From Mesobacillus persicus (GTDB lineage: Bacteria > Bacillota > Bacilli > Bacillales > Cytobacillaceae): a stretch of 64,000 nt of DNA. The stretch's first letter is position 1. Each line of letters opens with the position of its first letter. Position numbers and translations under genes: made by a program. Shown piece by piece: positions 55,462 to 64,000 of the stretch. The stretch lies in the NCBI RefSeq assembly GCF_900109925.1, contig NZ_FOBW01000013.1, forward strand, positions 90,224-154,223, written 5' to 3'. Under the pieces are notes generated by a model that ran no database searches, had not been told where the DNA came from, and was given only the letters and a program-made list of their open reading frames with translations.

Positions 55462-55509
55462 GGTAAATGGGTTAACCCAGGGGAAACCACAAAATTCCCC
55501 CTGTTTACC
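55462..55509 (-). repeat. Compound hairpin after uvsE
   Basis: Outer GGTAAA/TTTACC and inner CAGGGGAA/TTCCCCCTG stems, with the palindrome GGGTTAACCC in one side. It starts directly at the uvsE stop. No T tract is present, so termination is uncertain. Confidence 0.5.
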
Positions 55510-56466
55510 TTATTTCCACTCCAACGTCGCCCCGCCAATCCGTTTGACCCCACGAATTTTACTTAAATCCTCGACCAAGGCTAAGGCAGCTTGGTCTTTT
55601 CGCTTTGCTTCAATCATGAAATCAACATCTTGCCCAATCCCGCGCAAAACGCTAATCAGTGGCTTAATAAATTCAGGGTCGACATGGTCGGCATGTGCGC
55701 GATACATTTTTTCAGATTTGGGCGAAGAGATATGGATTTTGGGACGAATACCAATCCGGTCCCAAGTGGCAAAGCCGGCAGGAAGGAGCTCTTCCAATGC
55801 CATCGTGCCAAGGTTCGCCATATGATGATGATAATCAAAAACTAGCGGAACATCTTCTTTCTGACAGACGCTCAAAGTTTCATCACCATTGTAGGTCTTG
55901 TCATCATTCTCCAAGGTCATTCGATTTTTAATGTGAAGCGGCAGTTTGCGCAAATTTTCATGAAAACGAACAATGGTTTCCTCTTTATTCCCATAGGCGC
56001 CACCGATATGAATATTGATGACGCCCTCATTTTCAAGTCCCATCGCCTCAAGCATACGGTAATGGTACTCCATATCAATTACCGCGTTGTCCGACACTTC
56101 TGGGCGCGGGGAGGTAAACAAAGTAAACTGATTTGGATGAAAGCTTGTCCGCAATCCCTTTGCTTTCACGAGTCGGCCAATCTCTTGCCACTTATCTGCG
56201 AAAGGAGAGACAAAGTCCCAAAGAACCTCTGGATGGGTCGCGAGTGGGGCAATTGAGCTAGAAAACCGATACAAGGCAATTTCATGGGCGATATTGTAAT
56301 GCACCATTCTTTCTGTGCTTAATAAATTTTGATAGGTAAGAGACTTTAACTTGTCCATCCGCTCGTCTTCCGTCATTTTACTATAGCGAGTAAAAGTGAG
56401 CGTTCGCGATGGAGAGGCCTCCCAAAGAGATATAGCAGTCGAGACATAGCCGAAACGTATAATCAT
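55510..56466 (-). CDS. uvsE: UV damage endonuclease UvsE
   Basis: A 318-residue TIM-barrel metal-dependent endonuclease that nicks DNA 5' of UV photoproducts. Metal-site segments include [48 protein letters not shown] and [11 protein letters not shown] has AAAGGAG seven bases upstream. It lies 14 bases after ywjE on the same strand, as in B. subtilis (ywjD-ywjE). Confidence 0.94.
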   Translation of the reverse strand: MIIRFGYVSTAISLWEASPSRTLTFTRYSKMTEDERMDKLKSLTYQNLLSTERMVHYNIAHEIALYRFSSSIAPLATHPEVLWDFVSPFADKWQEIGRLVKAKGLRTSFHPNQFTLFTSPRPEVSDNAVIDMEYHYRMLEAMGLENEGVINIHIGGAYGNKEETIVRFHENLRKLPLHIKNRMTLENDDKTYNGDETLSVCQKEDVPLVFDYHHHMANLGTMALEELLPAGFATWDRIGIRPKIHISSPKSEKMYRAHADHVDPEFIKPLISVLRGIGQDVDFMIEAKRKDQAALALVEDLSKIRGVKRIGGATLEWK

Positions 56467-56480
56467 CTCGATCTCCTTTC

Positions 56481-57689
56481 CTAGAGAAAGTAGGACACCG
56501 TCTGTGCCGCTCTCTCTTTAAGACTTCGAAAAGGGTTGAACCCATTTAAGTCGTCAAGATGAACTTGTTCAGATTCCAATAGATCATTATATAAAATTGC
56601 TTTGACACGCTGAATAAATTCCTGATTGTAGATTAAGCAATTCAATTCAAAGTTAAGAAACATGCTCCGTTTATCAAAGTTTGCTGTCCCTAGATCACAT
56701 AGTTTGTCATCAATCACAAGGACTTTCGCATGATAAAATCCCTTTTTATATTGATGAATTTCCACATTTCCGTCTCGTTTCAGCAACTGTCGTAAATACG
56801 TGAAAGAGGCCTCTTTTACTAATGCATGGTCGGCCGTGAATGGTACAAGAAGGGTGAGGGAGACACCACGGTCAATCGCTTTTAGCAATTGATTAAAGAT
56901 CTTTTGGCTTGGGATAAAATAAGGGGTCCCAATCATAATCGATTTATCCGCTTTGCTAATTAAATCAAATAAGGTGTCTTCAAGTAGATTGCCTTCAGAC
57001 GGGATAAATTGGTGGAGAACCGGACCTTTTCCCAGTGTGGTAGGAAAATAAACCCTCTTTTGCAAAAGGTTAACCTTCGCCGCTCTCTGCCAATCTAAAA
57101 GGAATTCCTTCTGGAGATCTTGGACTCCTTCTCCAGTCACCTTTAAATGATAATCCCGCCATGGGGATAATTTTTTATCTAAATTAATATACTCTTTGCC
57201 AATATTAAATCCACCGGTGTAGCCAATCTTTCCATCAATCACAGTGATTTTCCGGTGATTTCTTACCTGTGATGAATAAAACAAGAAGGGGAACTTCGGT
57301 GTCTGGCTTTGAACGAACTCGACACCAGCTGTCTTTAAGTCCTGTTTTGACTTTCGGGAAATCGTTCCTCCGACCCAATCCACGAGCAGGCGAACCTCTA
57401 ACCCTTCCTTAGCCTTGTCCATTAAAATCGAGAGGAATTCTTTGCTGATTTTATCGTCTTTCACTATATAAAAGAGAACATGAATATGCTTTTTCGCGCG
57501 CTTTAACTCGGCGAAGTAATCTTCAAACAAGTCGGGTCCAGTTGTGAAGATGTCCAGCTGGCTATTTCTTTCGGGGAAAATTTGTTTGTTGATCTTAGCT
57601 AAATGCTTTTTTCTCCCGATGGTAAAGTCCAGCGCCAGCAGCAGGGTAATTCCAAGTAAAATGACAATTATCCATAATGCAATCTCCAC
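56481..57689 (-). CDS. ywjE: Cardiolipin synthase-like phospholipase D protein (YwjE)
   Basis: A 402-residue membrane-anchored PLD-superfamily enzyme. An N-terminal helix ([16 protein letters not shown]) is followed by two HKD motifs: [20 protein letters not shown] (about 160) and [20 protein letters not shown] (about 322). It joins phosphatidylglycerol molecules to cardiolipin. The start is GTG 57689 with GGAGCC upstream. It is the first gene of the ywjE-uvsE pair. Confidence 0.9.
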   Translation of the reverse strand: MEIALWIIVILLGITLLLALDFTIGRKKHLAKINKQIFPERNSQLDIFTTGPDLFEDYFAELKRAKKHIHVLFYIVKDDKISKEFLSILMDKAKEGLEVRLLVDWVGGTISRKSKQDLKTAGVEFVQSQTPKFPFLFYSSQVRNHRKITVIDGKIGYTGGFNIGKEYINLDKKLSPWRDYHLKVTGEGVQDLQKEFLLDWQRAAKVNLLQKRVYFPTTLGKGPVLHQFIPSEGNLLEDTLFDLISKADKSIMIGTPYFIPSQKIFNQLLKAIDRGVSLTLLVPFTADHALVKEASFTYLRQLLKRDGNVEIHQYKKGFYHAKVLVIDDKLCDLGTANFDKRSMFLNFELNCLIYNQEFIQRVKAILYNDLLESEQVHLDDLNGFNPFRSLKERAAQTVSYFL

Positions 57690-57818
57690 AGCAATCCGGC
57701 TCCTTTATGTAATTTTTTCGCTAAAGTGATAGCGAGTTTTATTTAGTGTTACCGAAATTATTATATATATGATGCATTTAGTGATTTAAAACACAAGGAA
57801 ATTTTTTGTGAAAAATCG

Positions 57819-57846
57819 TTGACTGAACGCTCATTCATATTATAAT
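57819..57846 (+). promoter_or_regulatory. fadF promoter with FadR-like operator
   Basis: -35 TTGACT (57819-57824) and -10 TATAAT (57841-57846) are 16 bases apart. TGACTGAACGCTCATTCA (57820-57837) between them fits the Bacillus FadR consensus TGAATGA-N4-TCATTCA at nearly all fixed positions. Repression relieved by long-chain acyl-CoA is expected. Confidence 0.72.
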
Positions 57847-57924
57847 GGAAGTACAGGTATAGTCAGAAAATTTTATTGTTTTGAAATTTTCTTCACGAAC
57901 TTCAATGAAAGGGGAAGTGTAATC

Positions 57925-60036
57925 ATGAACGGACTTTTATGGATTAACCTGATCGCAACTTTATTTGTAATCGCTTACGCGGTGAGTTTGTTTGTATACG
58001 TGGTCAGGACAAGGATTGAGTATATTAAGCTAGGGAAGAAATCCGAGTTTAATGACAATGTGAAAGAACGCTGGAACCGGATTTGGGTCATGGTATTTGG
58101 CCAAAAGAAATTAATGAAGGATAAGAAAAGTGGAGCAATCCACGTCATGTTCTTCTATGGCTTTATTTTAGTTCAATTTGGGGCAATTGATTTTATCTGG
58201 AAAGGTCTTGTTCCAGGTTCTCACTTACCACTTGGACCGCTTTACCCTGGATTCACTTTCTTCCAAGAAATTGTAACTTTAACGATTCTCGTCGCGGTTG
58301 TATGGGCGTACTATCGCCGTTATATTGAACAACTAGTTCGCTTAAAGCGCGGCATTAAAAATGGACTTGTTCTTATTTTTATCGGTGGCTTAATGCTATC
58401 TGTTCTACTAGGGAATGGAATGAGCTTAATCTGGCATGACCATCCAGGAACATGGACAGAACCAGTGGCATCGCTGATTGCGGCTGCCTTCGCATGGCTT
58501 CCTGAAGCCGGGGCAATTACCATTTTCTACGTTGCATGGTGGGTTCACTTACTGTTCTTATTAACTTTCCTAGTGTATGTTCCACAAGGTAAGCACGCGC
58601 ACTTGATTGCTGGACCAGCAAACGTTTATCTTACACGTGTAGGTCCTGCAGCTAAGCCAAGTAAAATTGACTTTGAAGATGAAACACAAGAGAGCTTTGG
58701 GGTAGGAAAAATCACTGATTTCACTCAGGAACAGATGATTGACTTTTACGCTTGTGTAGAATGTGGACGATGTACGAATATGTGTCCGGCAACAGGTACA
58801 GGTAAAATGCTATCACCAATGGATTTAATCCTAAAAATGCGTGATCATTTAACTAACCACGGTGCGGCGGTTACTTCGAAGCAGCCATGGGTACCAACAT
58901 TTGCGTTTGGAAATACAACAGGCAACCAACTTGCACTTGCAGGAACTGGAGCCGGTGCAGAAGAAGCAGCAGCGAGCCTTGCTTATAGCCCGAGCTTAAT
59001 CGGTGATGTTATTACTGAGGAAGAAATTTGGGCCTGTACAACTTGCCGTAACTGTGAAGATCAATGTCCAGTTATGAACGAGCATGTTGATAAAATTATT
59101 GACCTTCGTCGTTACCTTGTTTTAACAGAAGGAAAAATGGATGCCGATGCACAACGTGCGATGACGAATATTGAACGTCAAGGAAATCCATGGGGCTTAA
59201 ACCGTAAGGAAAAGGAAAACTGGCGCGACCTTCGCGACGATGTTGTCGTTCCTACGGTAAAAGAAATGAAAAAATCCGGCGAAGAATTCGAGTACTTATT
59301 CTGGGTTGGTTCGATGGGTGCATTCGATAACCGCAGCCAGAAGATCGCACTTAGCTTTGCGAAGCTTCTAAATGAAGCAGGCGTTAAGTTTGCAATTTTA
59401 GGAAACAAAGAAAAGAATTCAGGCGACACGCCAAGACGTCTTGGAAATGAGTTCCTATTCCAAGAGCTAGCTACTAACAATATTGCGGAATTCGAGAAGA
59501 ACGAAGTTAAGAAAATCGTTACGATTGACCCGCACGCATACAATATCTTTAAAAATGAGTATCCTGACTTCGGTTTCGAAGCAGAAGTATATCACCACAC
59601 GGAGCTATTAGCTGATCTTGTAAAAGAAGGGAAGCTTGTACCGAAGCATTCTGTTGAAGAAACGATTGCTTTCCATGACTCCTGTTACCTTGGTCGCTAC
59701 AACGAAGTGTACGATGCGCCTCGTGACATCATGAAGGCTATTCCTGGGGTTAACCTGAAGGAAATTGAGCGTAATCGTGAAGACGCAATGTGCTGTGGAG
59801 CTGGTGGAGGCTTGATGTGGATGGAAGAAGAAACAGGCAACCGCATCAACGTTACTCGTACAGAACAGGCACTTGCGGTGAATCCAACCGTCATTTCATC
59901 TGGATGTCCTTACTGCTTGACGATGTTGTCAGATGGTACGAAGGCAAAAGAAGTCGAAGAAACAGTTGGAACGTACGATGTTGCTGAGCTTCTAGAGAAG
60001 TCTGTGTTTGGTGAAGAAAAACAGCTTGTTTCATAA
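57925..60036 (+). CDS. fadF: FadF-like Fe-S oxidoreductase
   Basis: A 703-residue membrane redox protein. Five or six N-terminal helices with histidines form a NarI-like haem b domain (1-230). Two [4Fe-4S] motifs follow: CVECGRCTNMCP (about 277) and CTTCRNCEDQCP (about 372). Two cysteine-rich CCG domains close it, the second with CCGAGGGLMWME (about 623). FadF probably passes electrons from acyl-CoA dehydrogenase/ETF to menaquinone. It matches B. subtilis YwjF and is under a FadR-like operator. ATG follows AAAGGGGAA. Confidence 0.92.
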   Translation: MNGLLWINLIATLFVIAYAVSLFVYVVRTRIEYIKLGKKSEFNDNVKERWNRIWVMVFGQKKLMKDKKSGAIHVMFFYGFILVQFGAIDFIWKGLVPGSHLPLGPLYPGFTFFQEIVTLTILVAVVWAYYRRYIEQLVRLKRGIKNGLVLIFIGGLMLSVLLGNGMSLIWHDHPGTWTEPVASLIAAAFAWLPEAGAITIFYVAWWVHLLFLLTFLVYVPQGKHAHLIAGPANVYLTRVGPAAKPSKIDFEDETQESFGVGKITDFTQEQMIDFYACVECGRCTNMCPATGTGKMLSPMDLILKMRDHLTNHGAAVTSKQPWVPTFAFGNTTGNQLALAGTGAGAEEAAASLAYSPSLIGDVITEEEIWACTTCRNCEDQCPVMNEHVDKIIDLRRYLVLTEGKMDADAQRAMTNIERQGNPWGLNRKEKENWRDLRDDVVVPTVKEMKKSGEEFEYLFWVGSMGAFDNRSQKIALSFAKLLNEAGVKFAILGNKEKNSGDTPRRLGNEFLFQELATNNIAEFEKNEVKKIVTIDPHAYNIFKNEYPDFGFEAEVYHHTELLADLVKEGKLVPKHSVEETIAFHDSCYLGRYNEVYDAPRDIMKAIPGVNLKEIERNREDAMCCGAGGGLMWMEEETGNRINVTRTEQALAVNPTVISSGCPYCLTMLSDGTKAKEVEETVGTYDVAELLEKSVFGEEKQLVS

Positions 60037-60071
60037 AGATAGACTACTAGATTGCAAGAAGATCATCACAG

Positions 60072-60147
60072 ACCTGTACAGCTTTGATTCAGCGGTGGAA
60101 TGTTTCGCCGCTGAATCTCATAAAATTGTATAGGTTTTTGTTTTTTT
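60072..60147 (+). terminator. Two-stem terminator after fadF
   Basis: Inner stem GATTCAGCGG/CCGCTGAATC and outer ACCTGTACA/TGTATAGGT, followed by TTTTG and T7. It separates fadF from the thiolase operon. Confidence 0.75.
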
Positions 60148-60158
60148 ACAACAGTTGG

Positions 60159-60172
60159 ATTAAGCGCTTACA
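60159..60172 (-). promoter_or_regulatory. cre-like site (CcpA)
   Basis: TGTAAGCGCTTAAT on the minus strand matches cre TGWAANCGNTNWCA at 12 of 14 positions, with the full AAGCGCTT core. It lies 150 bases ahead of the thiolase operon. Confidence 0.6.
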
Positions 60173-60202
60173 TATATAACATCATTAAGCATGGCGAAAA
60201 CT

Positions 60203-60220
60203 CGAGCGAGCGTTCAGTCG
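60203..60220. promoter_or_regulatory. Second FadR-like operator
   Basis: CGAGCGAGCGTTCAGTCG agrees at 14 of 18 positions with the reverse complement of the operator at fadF. No clear -35/-10 pair was found beside it. Confidence 0.5.
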
Positions 60221-60264
60221 GTGCCGATTTTATTTTTGGATTATTTTAAATAAAGTATTTGCTT

Positions 60265-60295
60265 TGTGCTTTGTTAAAGGACATTAAACGTTGAT
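60265..60295 (+). repeat. Left-end remnant of the GC-rich element (form J)
   Basis: GCTTTGTTAAAGGACATTAA then CGTTGATGG resembles the outer left end and inner GTTGATT start of full copies, without a core. It forms part of the thiolase leader. Confidence 0.55.
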
Positions 60296-60323
60296 GGTAA
60301 TTTTAAAAAAGGGGCGATGGGAA

Positions 60324-61505
60324 ATGGGAAAAACGGTGATTTTATCTGGAGCAAGAACTCCGTTTGGAAAATTAGGTGGAAGTTTAAGTAGCTTCACAGC
60401 TTCTGAGTTGGGTGGTTTTGCAATCAAAGAAGCACTGAACCGTGCTGGGTTGGATGCTGCTGAAGTAGGCGAAGTCATTCTCGGCAACGTTCTCCAAGGA
60501 GGACAGGGCCAACTACCATCCCGTCAAGCTGCAAGACATGCGGGAATTCCGTGGGAAGTCAAAACCGAGCTTGTAAATAAGGTTTGTGCCTCTGGAATGC
60601 GAAGTGTCACCTTAGCTGACCTGTTGATTCGCGCAGGTGAGGAAGAAGTCATTGTCGCCGGTGGCATGGAGTCGATGAGCAATGCTCCATATATTTTACC
60701 GAAGGCGCGTTGGGGGTTGCGGATGGGCGATGCTCAGGTGAAGGATTTAATGATTCATGATGGACTGACTTGCTCATTTACTGGTGTTCATATGGGAACA
60801 TACGGCAATGGTGTGGCGTCAGAGATGGAGATTAGCCGTGAAGATCAGGACCAATGGGCATTAAGAAGTCATCAAAAAGCACTTGAAGCCATTGAGTCAG
60901 GGCGTTTCGCTGAGGAAATTGTTGCGGTTGAAGTTCCGCAACGACGCGGGAATCCAGTGGTCGTCGATAAAGACGAAGCCCCTCGTCAAGACACTTCAAT
61001 TGAAGGACTTAGCAAGTTAAAACCAGTGTTTAACCATGATGGCACGATTACAGCGGGTAATGCGCCGGGAGTCAATGATGGAGCAGCTGCCCTTGTGCTG
61101 ATGAGCGAGGAACGGGCGGCTCGGGAAGGCAGAAAAGCGGAGGCGGTCATTCTTGCACATGCCGCTGTGGCCACTGAAGCGAAAGATTTCCCGAAAACAC
61201 CTGGAATCGTTATTAATGAGTTATTAAAGAAATCAGGCAAGTCCATCGAGGAAATCAATTTATTCGAAATTAACGAAGCCTTTGCTGCAGTCGTATTAGC
61301 CAGTGGACAAATTGCTGGAGTCGATCCGGATAAAGTCAATGTCAATGGTGGGGCCGTTGCATTAGGTCACCCAATCGGGGCGAGCGGAACAAGAATTATT
61401 TTAACCCTAATGAACGAACTTAAGCGCCGTGGTGGCGGAATTGGTATCGCAGCGATCTGCTCTGGTGGCGGTCAAGGTGATGCGGTGATGATTGAGGTTA
61501 AGTAA
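60324..61505 (+). CDS. mmgA: Acetyl-CoA C-acyltransferase (thiolase)
   Basis: A 393-residue thiolase. The nucleophile is the Cys of NKVCASGMRSV (about 88); the His of GGAVALGHPIGASGTR (about 349) and Cys of AICSGGGQGD (about 379) complete the site. I start at ATG 60324 after AAGGGGCG; the frame from 60291 has no ribosome site. It leads a three-gene set with hydroxyacyl-CoA dehydrogenase and acyl-CoA dehydrogenase, as mmgABC in B. subtilis. Degradative thiolase and acetoacetyl-CoA synthase cannot be told apart by sequence alone; the context favours beta-oxidation. Confidence 0.9.
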   Translation: MGKTVILSGARTPFGKLGGSLSSFTASELGGFAIKEALNRAGLDAAEVGEVILGNVLQGGQGQLPSRQAARHAGIPWEVKTELVNKVCASGMRSVTLADLLIRAGEEEVIVAGGMESMSNAPYILPKARWGLRMGDAQVKDLMIHDGLTCSFTGVHMGTYGNGVASEMEISREDQDQWALRSHQKALEAIESGRFAEEIVAVEVPQRRGNPVVVDKDEAPRQDTSIEGLSKLKPVFNHDGTITAGNAPGVNDGAAALVLMSEERAAREGRKAEAVILAHAAVATEAKDFPKTPGIVINELLKKSGKSIEEINLFEINEAFAAVVLASGQIAGVDPDKVNVNGGAVALGHPIGASGTRIILTLMNELKRRGGGIGIAAICSGGGQGDAVMIEVK

Positions 61506-61536
61506 AAAGTCTGTACTTTAAAAGGAGGAAAAAGAG

Positions 61537-62382
61537 ATGGAACGGATCATGGTCATTGGTGCCGGACAAATGGGTTCGGGGATTGCGCAGGTTTGCGCAC
61601 AGGCTGGATACGAGGTGACATTGAATGACCTCAAGGCGGAATTTGTGGAACGTGGGCTAGGTGTCATTAAGAAAAACCTATCTCGTCAAGTGGATAAAGG
61701 GAAGATGACAGCGGAGGAATTGGATAAGGTCCTTGGCAGAATTACGGCTTCAAACGACCTTCAGGATGCGAAGTCAGTTGACCTTGTCATTGAAGCAGCC
61801 GTTGAAAACATGGACATTAAAACAAAGATTTTTGCTCAGCTTGATGAGATTGCTCCTGAGCACACAATTTTAGCCTCAAATACTTCGTCGCTTCCAATTA
61901 CAGAAATCGCAGCGGCAACAAACCGTCCGGAAAAAGTAATCGGAATGCACTTTATGAATCCTGTGCCAGTCATGAAGTTGGTCGAAATCATCCGCGGCCT
62001 GGCAACGGCAGACGAAGTCTATCAAACCATTGAAGACATCACGGAAAAGATTGGCAAAGTACCAGTCGAAGTAAATGACTTTCCAGGATTCGTCGCGAAC
62101 CGTATCTTAATGCCGATGATTAATGAGGCAATCTACACCTTGTATGAGGGTGTTGCTTCTAAGGAAGACATCGATTCAGTCATGAAGCTTGGCATGAACC
62201 ATCCAATGGGACCATTGACTTTGGCTGATTTTATCGGACTTGATACTTGCCTCTATATCATGGAAACCTTATATGAAGGCTTCGGTGACCCGAAATATCG
62301 CCCATGCCCATTGCTACGTAAATACGTGAAGGCTGGCTGGCTCGGGAAGAAATCCGGTCGCGGTTTTTATGTGTACGAATAA
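61537..62382 (+). CDS. mmgB: 3-hydroxybutyryl-CoA dehydrogenase
   Basis: A 281-residue NAD-dependent 3-hydroxyacyl-CoA dehydrogenase. The dinucleotide motif [10 protein letters not shown] is at residues 7-16. The catalytic pair is the His of [15 protein letters not shown] (about 138) and the Glu near [29 protein letters not shown] is in the C-terminal domain. AAAGGAGG precedes ATG. Gaps to both neighbours are 31 bases. Confidence 0.92.
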   Translation: MERIMVIGAGQMGSGIAQVCAQAGYEVTLNDLKAEFVERGLGVIKKNLSRQVDKGKMTAEELDKVLGRITASNDLQDAKSVDLVIEAAVENMDIKTKIFAQLDEIAPEHTILASNTSSLPITEIAAATNRPEKVIGMHFMNPVPVMKLVEIIRGLATADEVYQTIEDITEKIGKVPVEVNDFPGFVANRILMPMINEAIYTLYEGVASKEDIDSVMKLGMNHPMGPLTLADFIGLDTCLYIMETLYEGFGDPKYRPCPLLRKYVKAGWLGKKSGRGFYVYE

Positions 62383-62413
62383 AAAATAACGCTCCTTCAG
62401 GGAGGTACTCAGA

Positions 62414-63544
62414 ATGAACTTAAGGTTTACTGAAGAACAAGAAATGATGCGCAGAATGGTCCGCGACTTTGCCGAAAAGGAAGTGGCTCCGTTTGTCGAA
62501 AAGATGGAGGGCGGAGAATTCCCACGGGACATCCTCAAGAAAATGGGCGAGCTTGGCTTAATGGGCATTCCCATCCCTGAGCAGTATGGCGGTTCCGGCA
62601 TGGATTTCACCTCCTATATCATCGCCATCCATGAGCTGTCAAAGGTAAGTGCGACTGTTGGCGTGATTTTATCTGTTCATACATCTGTCGGGACCAATCC
62701 GATTCTATACTATGGAAATGATGCGCAAAAGCAGAAATATGTGCCGAAGCTGGCTTCTGGTGAATATCTTGGCGCGTTCTGCCTCACAGAACCAAGTGCA
62801 GGGTCAGATGCAGCCAGTCTTAAAACGCGTGCGATTAAATCGGGGGATGATTACATTCTCAACGGGTCAAAGGTGTTTATCACCAATGGCGGGGAAGCTG
62901 ATACGTATATTGTGTTTGCATCAACCAATCCGGATCTAGGCTCAAAAGGGATTTCCGCTTTTATTGTCGATAAAAATACCCCAGGGTTGGTGATTGGCAA
63001 GGATGAACAGAAAATGGGGCTTCATGGCTCCAGAACCGTTCAGCTTACATTTGAGGATATGAAAGTTCCAGGAGAAAACCTGCTTGGGGAAGAAGGCCAA
63101 GGATTGAAAATTGCCCTTGGTAATCTGGATGTAGGACGGATTGGGATTGCCGCTCAAGCGCTCGGTATTGCCGAAGCTGCTTTGGACGCGGCGGTTGATT
63201 ACGCGAAAGAGCGCCGTCAGTTTGGGAAACCAATTGCTTCTCAGCAAGGAGTCGGCTTTAAACTCGCGGATATGGGTACAGCTGTTGAGGCAGCGAAACT
63301 ACTAATCTATCGGGCCGCCCATCTCCGCCAGCAGGGTGAAAAATGTGGCAAAGAAGCATCGATGGCAAAACTATTCGCCTCGAAAACCGCAGTAGACGTC
63401 ACAACCGAAGCCATCCAAGTCTTTGGAGGCTACGGCTACACAGAAGACTACCCAGTCGAACGCTACTTCCGTGACGCCAAAGTAACCGAAATCTATGAAG
63501 GAACAAGCGAGATTCAGAGGCTGGTTATTAGTAAACACCTTTAG
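62414..63544 (+). CDS. mmgC: Acyl-CoA dehydrogenase
   Basis: A 376-residue FAD-dependent acyl-CoA dehydrogenase. FAD/substrate segments are YLGAFCLTEPSAGSDAASLKT (about 117), YILNGSKVFITNGG and QVFGGYGYTEDYPVERYFRD (about 333). The catalytic base is the Glu of TEIYEGTSEIQR (about 363). It likely acts on short chains (butyryl or 2-methylacyl type) and hands electrons to ETF and then FadF. It ends the visible operon. Confidence 0.93.
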   Translation: MNLRFTEEQEMMRRMVRDFAEKEVAPFVEKMEGGEFPRDILKKMGELGLMGIPIPEQYGGSGMDFTSYIIAIHELSKVSATVGVILSVHTSVGTNPILYYGNDAQKQKYVPKLASGEYLGAFCLTEPSAGSDAASLKTRAIKSGDDYILNGSKVFITNGGEADTYIVFASTNPDLGSKGISAFIVDKNTPGLVIGKDEQKMGLHGSRTVQLTFEDMKVPGENLLGEEGQGLKIALGNLDVGRIGIAAQALGIAEAALDAAVDYAKERRQFGKPIASQQGVGFKLADMGTAVEAAKLLIYRAAHLRQQGEKCGKEASMAKLFASKTAVDVTTEAIQVFGGYGYTEDYPVERYFRDAKVTEIYEGTSEIQRLVISKHL

Positions 63545-63666
63545 TTCCCGCCGATGGTATTCAAGTTACCCGAACTGGAAGTGAAAAGGTTTATACAGTA
63601 AAAGAGATTGTCACTATTTGCCTGAACCAGATCCACGGCAACATCTTTTTTAGCTGTGTTAAAGAA

Positions 63667-63718
63667 CATTACTGATTTTACCTATTGTTGATTGGAGTGG
63701 AAGGCACGAAGACTCCTG
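63667..63718 (+). repeat. GC-rich dispersed element, copy G (interrupted)
   Basis: TGATTTTACCTATTGTTGATT then GGAGTGGAAGGCACGAAG and ACTCCTG match the left third of other copies, especially C. After ACTCCTG at 63718 the match stops, where other copies continue CGGGAG. An outer left end, TGTGTTAAAGAACATTA, lies just before. Confidence 0.8.
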
Positions 63719-64000
63719 GAGCGACCGAGCATAGGTCGTAATATATAGCGGGTGGGATTCCCGTCGAGAAAGAATTAGCCATTCACTCGTAGCGAGTCTT
63801 GGAGGGCAGGTGGTAACACTCTGCTTTTAAGCGTAGACAGCTAGGTAATGGGCCGTAAGCCGTTAGGTTGAAGGGATTGAGCTTCGAAATTTCGCGTTAG
63901 TTGGGAAGGCCGATGCACTCAGGAGTGTAGAAGGCAATATTGTTATTCTCGTAAATGGCGAGAGAATAACAACTTCCTCGGAGTCGGTGACCATGGCACG
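63719..64000 (+). mobile_element. Putative group II intron, 5' part (runs off the window)
   Basis: The sequence starts GAGCGACC (consensus GTGYG, one base different). It shows intron-like paired segments (CGACC/GGTCG, GCGGG/CCCGT) and AGGCCGATGCACTCAGGAG. CAGGAGT at 63920-63926 pairs with the last seven bases before the junction, ACTCCTG, in the manner of EBS1-IBS1. CTTCG at 63882-63886 can pair with CGAAG just upstream (EBS2-IBS2). About 200 bases from the 5' end to EBS1 is usual. The reverse transcriptase gene would be to the right, outside the window. Confidence 0.65.

Overview
The window looks like a chromosomal segment of a low-GC, spore-forming, facultatively anaerobic Bacillaceae species, probably Neobacillus- or Mesobacillus-like. 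Evidence is the Bacillus-type gene order (ung-ywdI-ywdK-gerQ-hemQ-pta-lipL-rsfA-ywfO-ywgA-ywhBCD-pbpG-speE-speB-ywiB-argS-uvsE-ywjE-fadF), sporulation genes (gerQ, rsfA, pbpG), bacillithiol synthesis (bshB2) and AGGAGG-type ribosome binding sites. No rRNA, tRNA or CRISPR array was seen.

Layout. 1-14.1 kb: the 3' end of an InhA-type metalloprotease, then scattered metabolic genes (thioredoxin reductase-like, Rieske oxidoreductase YhfW, YbaK deacylase, a duplicated P-loop ATPase, a YjiH membrane protein, a BBE-type flavoprotein, a BmrA-like ABC exporter, AlkD-like glycosylase, Cof-type HAD phosphatase, a PQQ-type sugar dehydrogenase lipoprotein). 14.1-21.2 kb: a leftward nitrous oxide reductase cluster, nosC-nosZ-nosB-nosD-nosY-nosF plus a lipoprotein, with a perfect Fnr box ahead of nosC. 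21.3-23.2 kb: pdxK-yojF-bshB2. 23.7-36.0 kb: a rightward respiratory formate dehydrogenase and molybdenum-cofactor block, fdhD-fdhA-fdhB-fdhC-fdhE-mobA-moeA-moeA/PBP fusion-moaE-moaD-moeB. 36.6-57.7 kb: the conserved Bacillus housekeeping block. 57.9-63.5 kb: fatty-acid beta-oxidation (fadF, thiolase, 3-hydroxyacyl-CoA dehydrogenase, acyl-CoA dehydrogenase) with FadR-like and cre-like operators. The window ends in what looks like the 5' part of a group II intron.

How the genes work together. Formate oxidised outside the membrane by the Tat-exported FdhABC would feed the quinone pool, and NosZ could use those electrons to reduce N2O. Both modules have Fnr-like boxes about 32 bp upstream of a -10 element, so they are probably induced together without oxygen. 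The Moco genes beside fdh supply the cofactor of FdhA. FdhA is interrupted by an in-frame TGA followed by a bacterial SECIS-like hairpin, so it is most likely a selenocysteine protein (994 aa) and not two genes.

The most unusual non-coding content is a set of dispersed intergenic repeats: a GC-rich element of about 180-250 bp (seven copies plus three remnants) whose stems covary between copies, and three families of arrays of short hairpin-like units. One GC-rich copy sits inside the nos cluster, and another is split by the putative group II intron.
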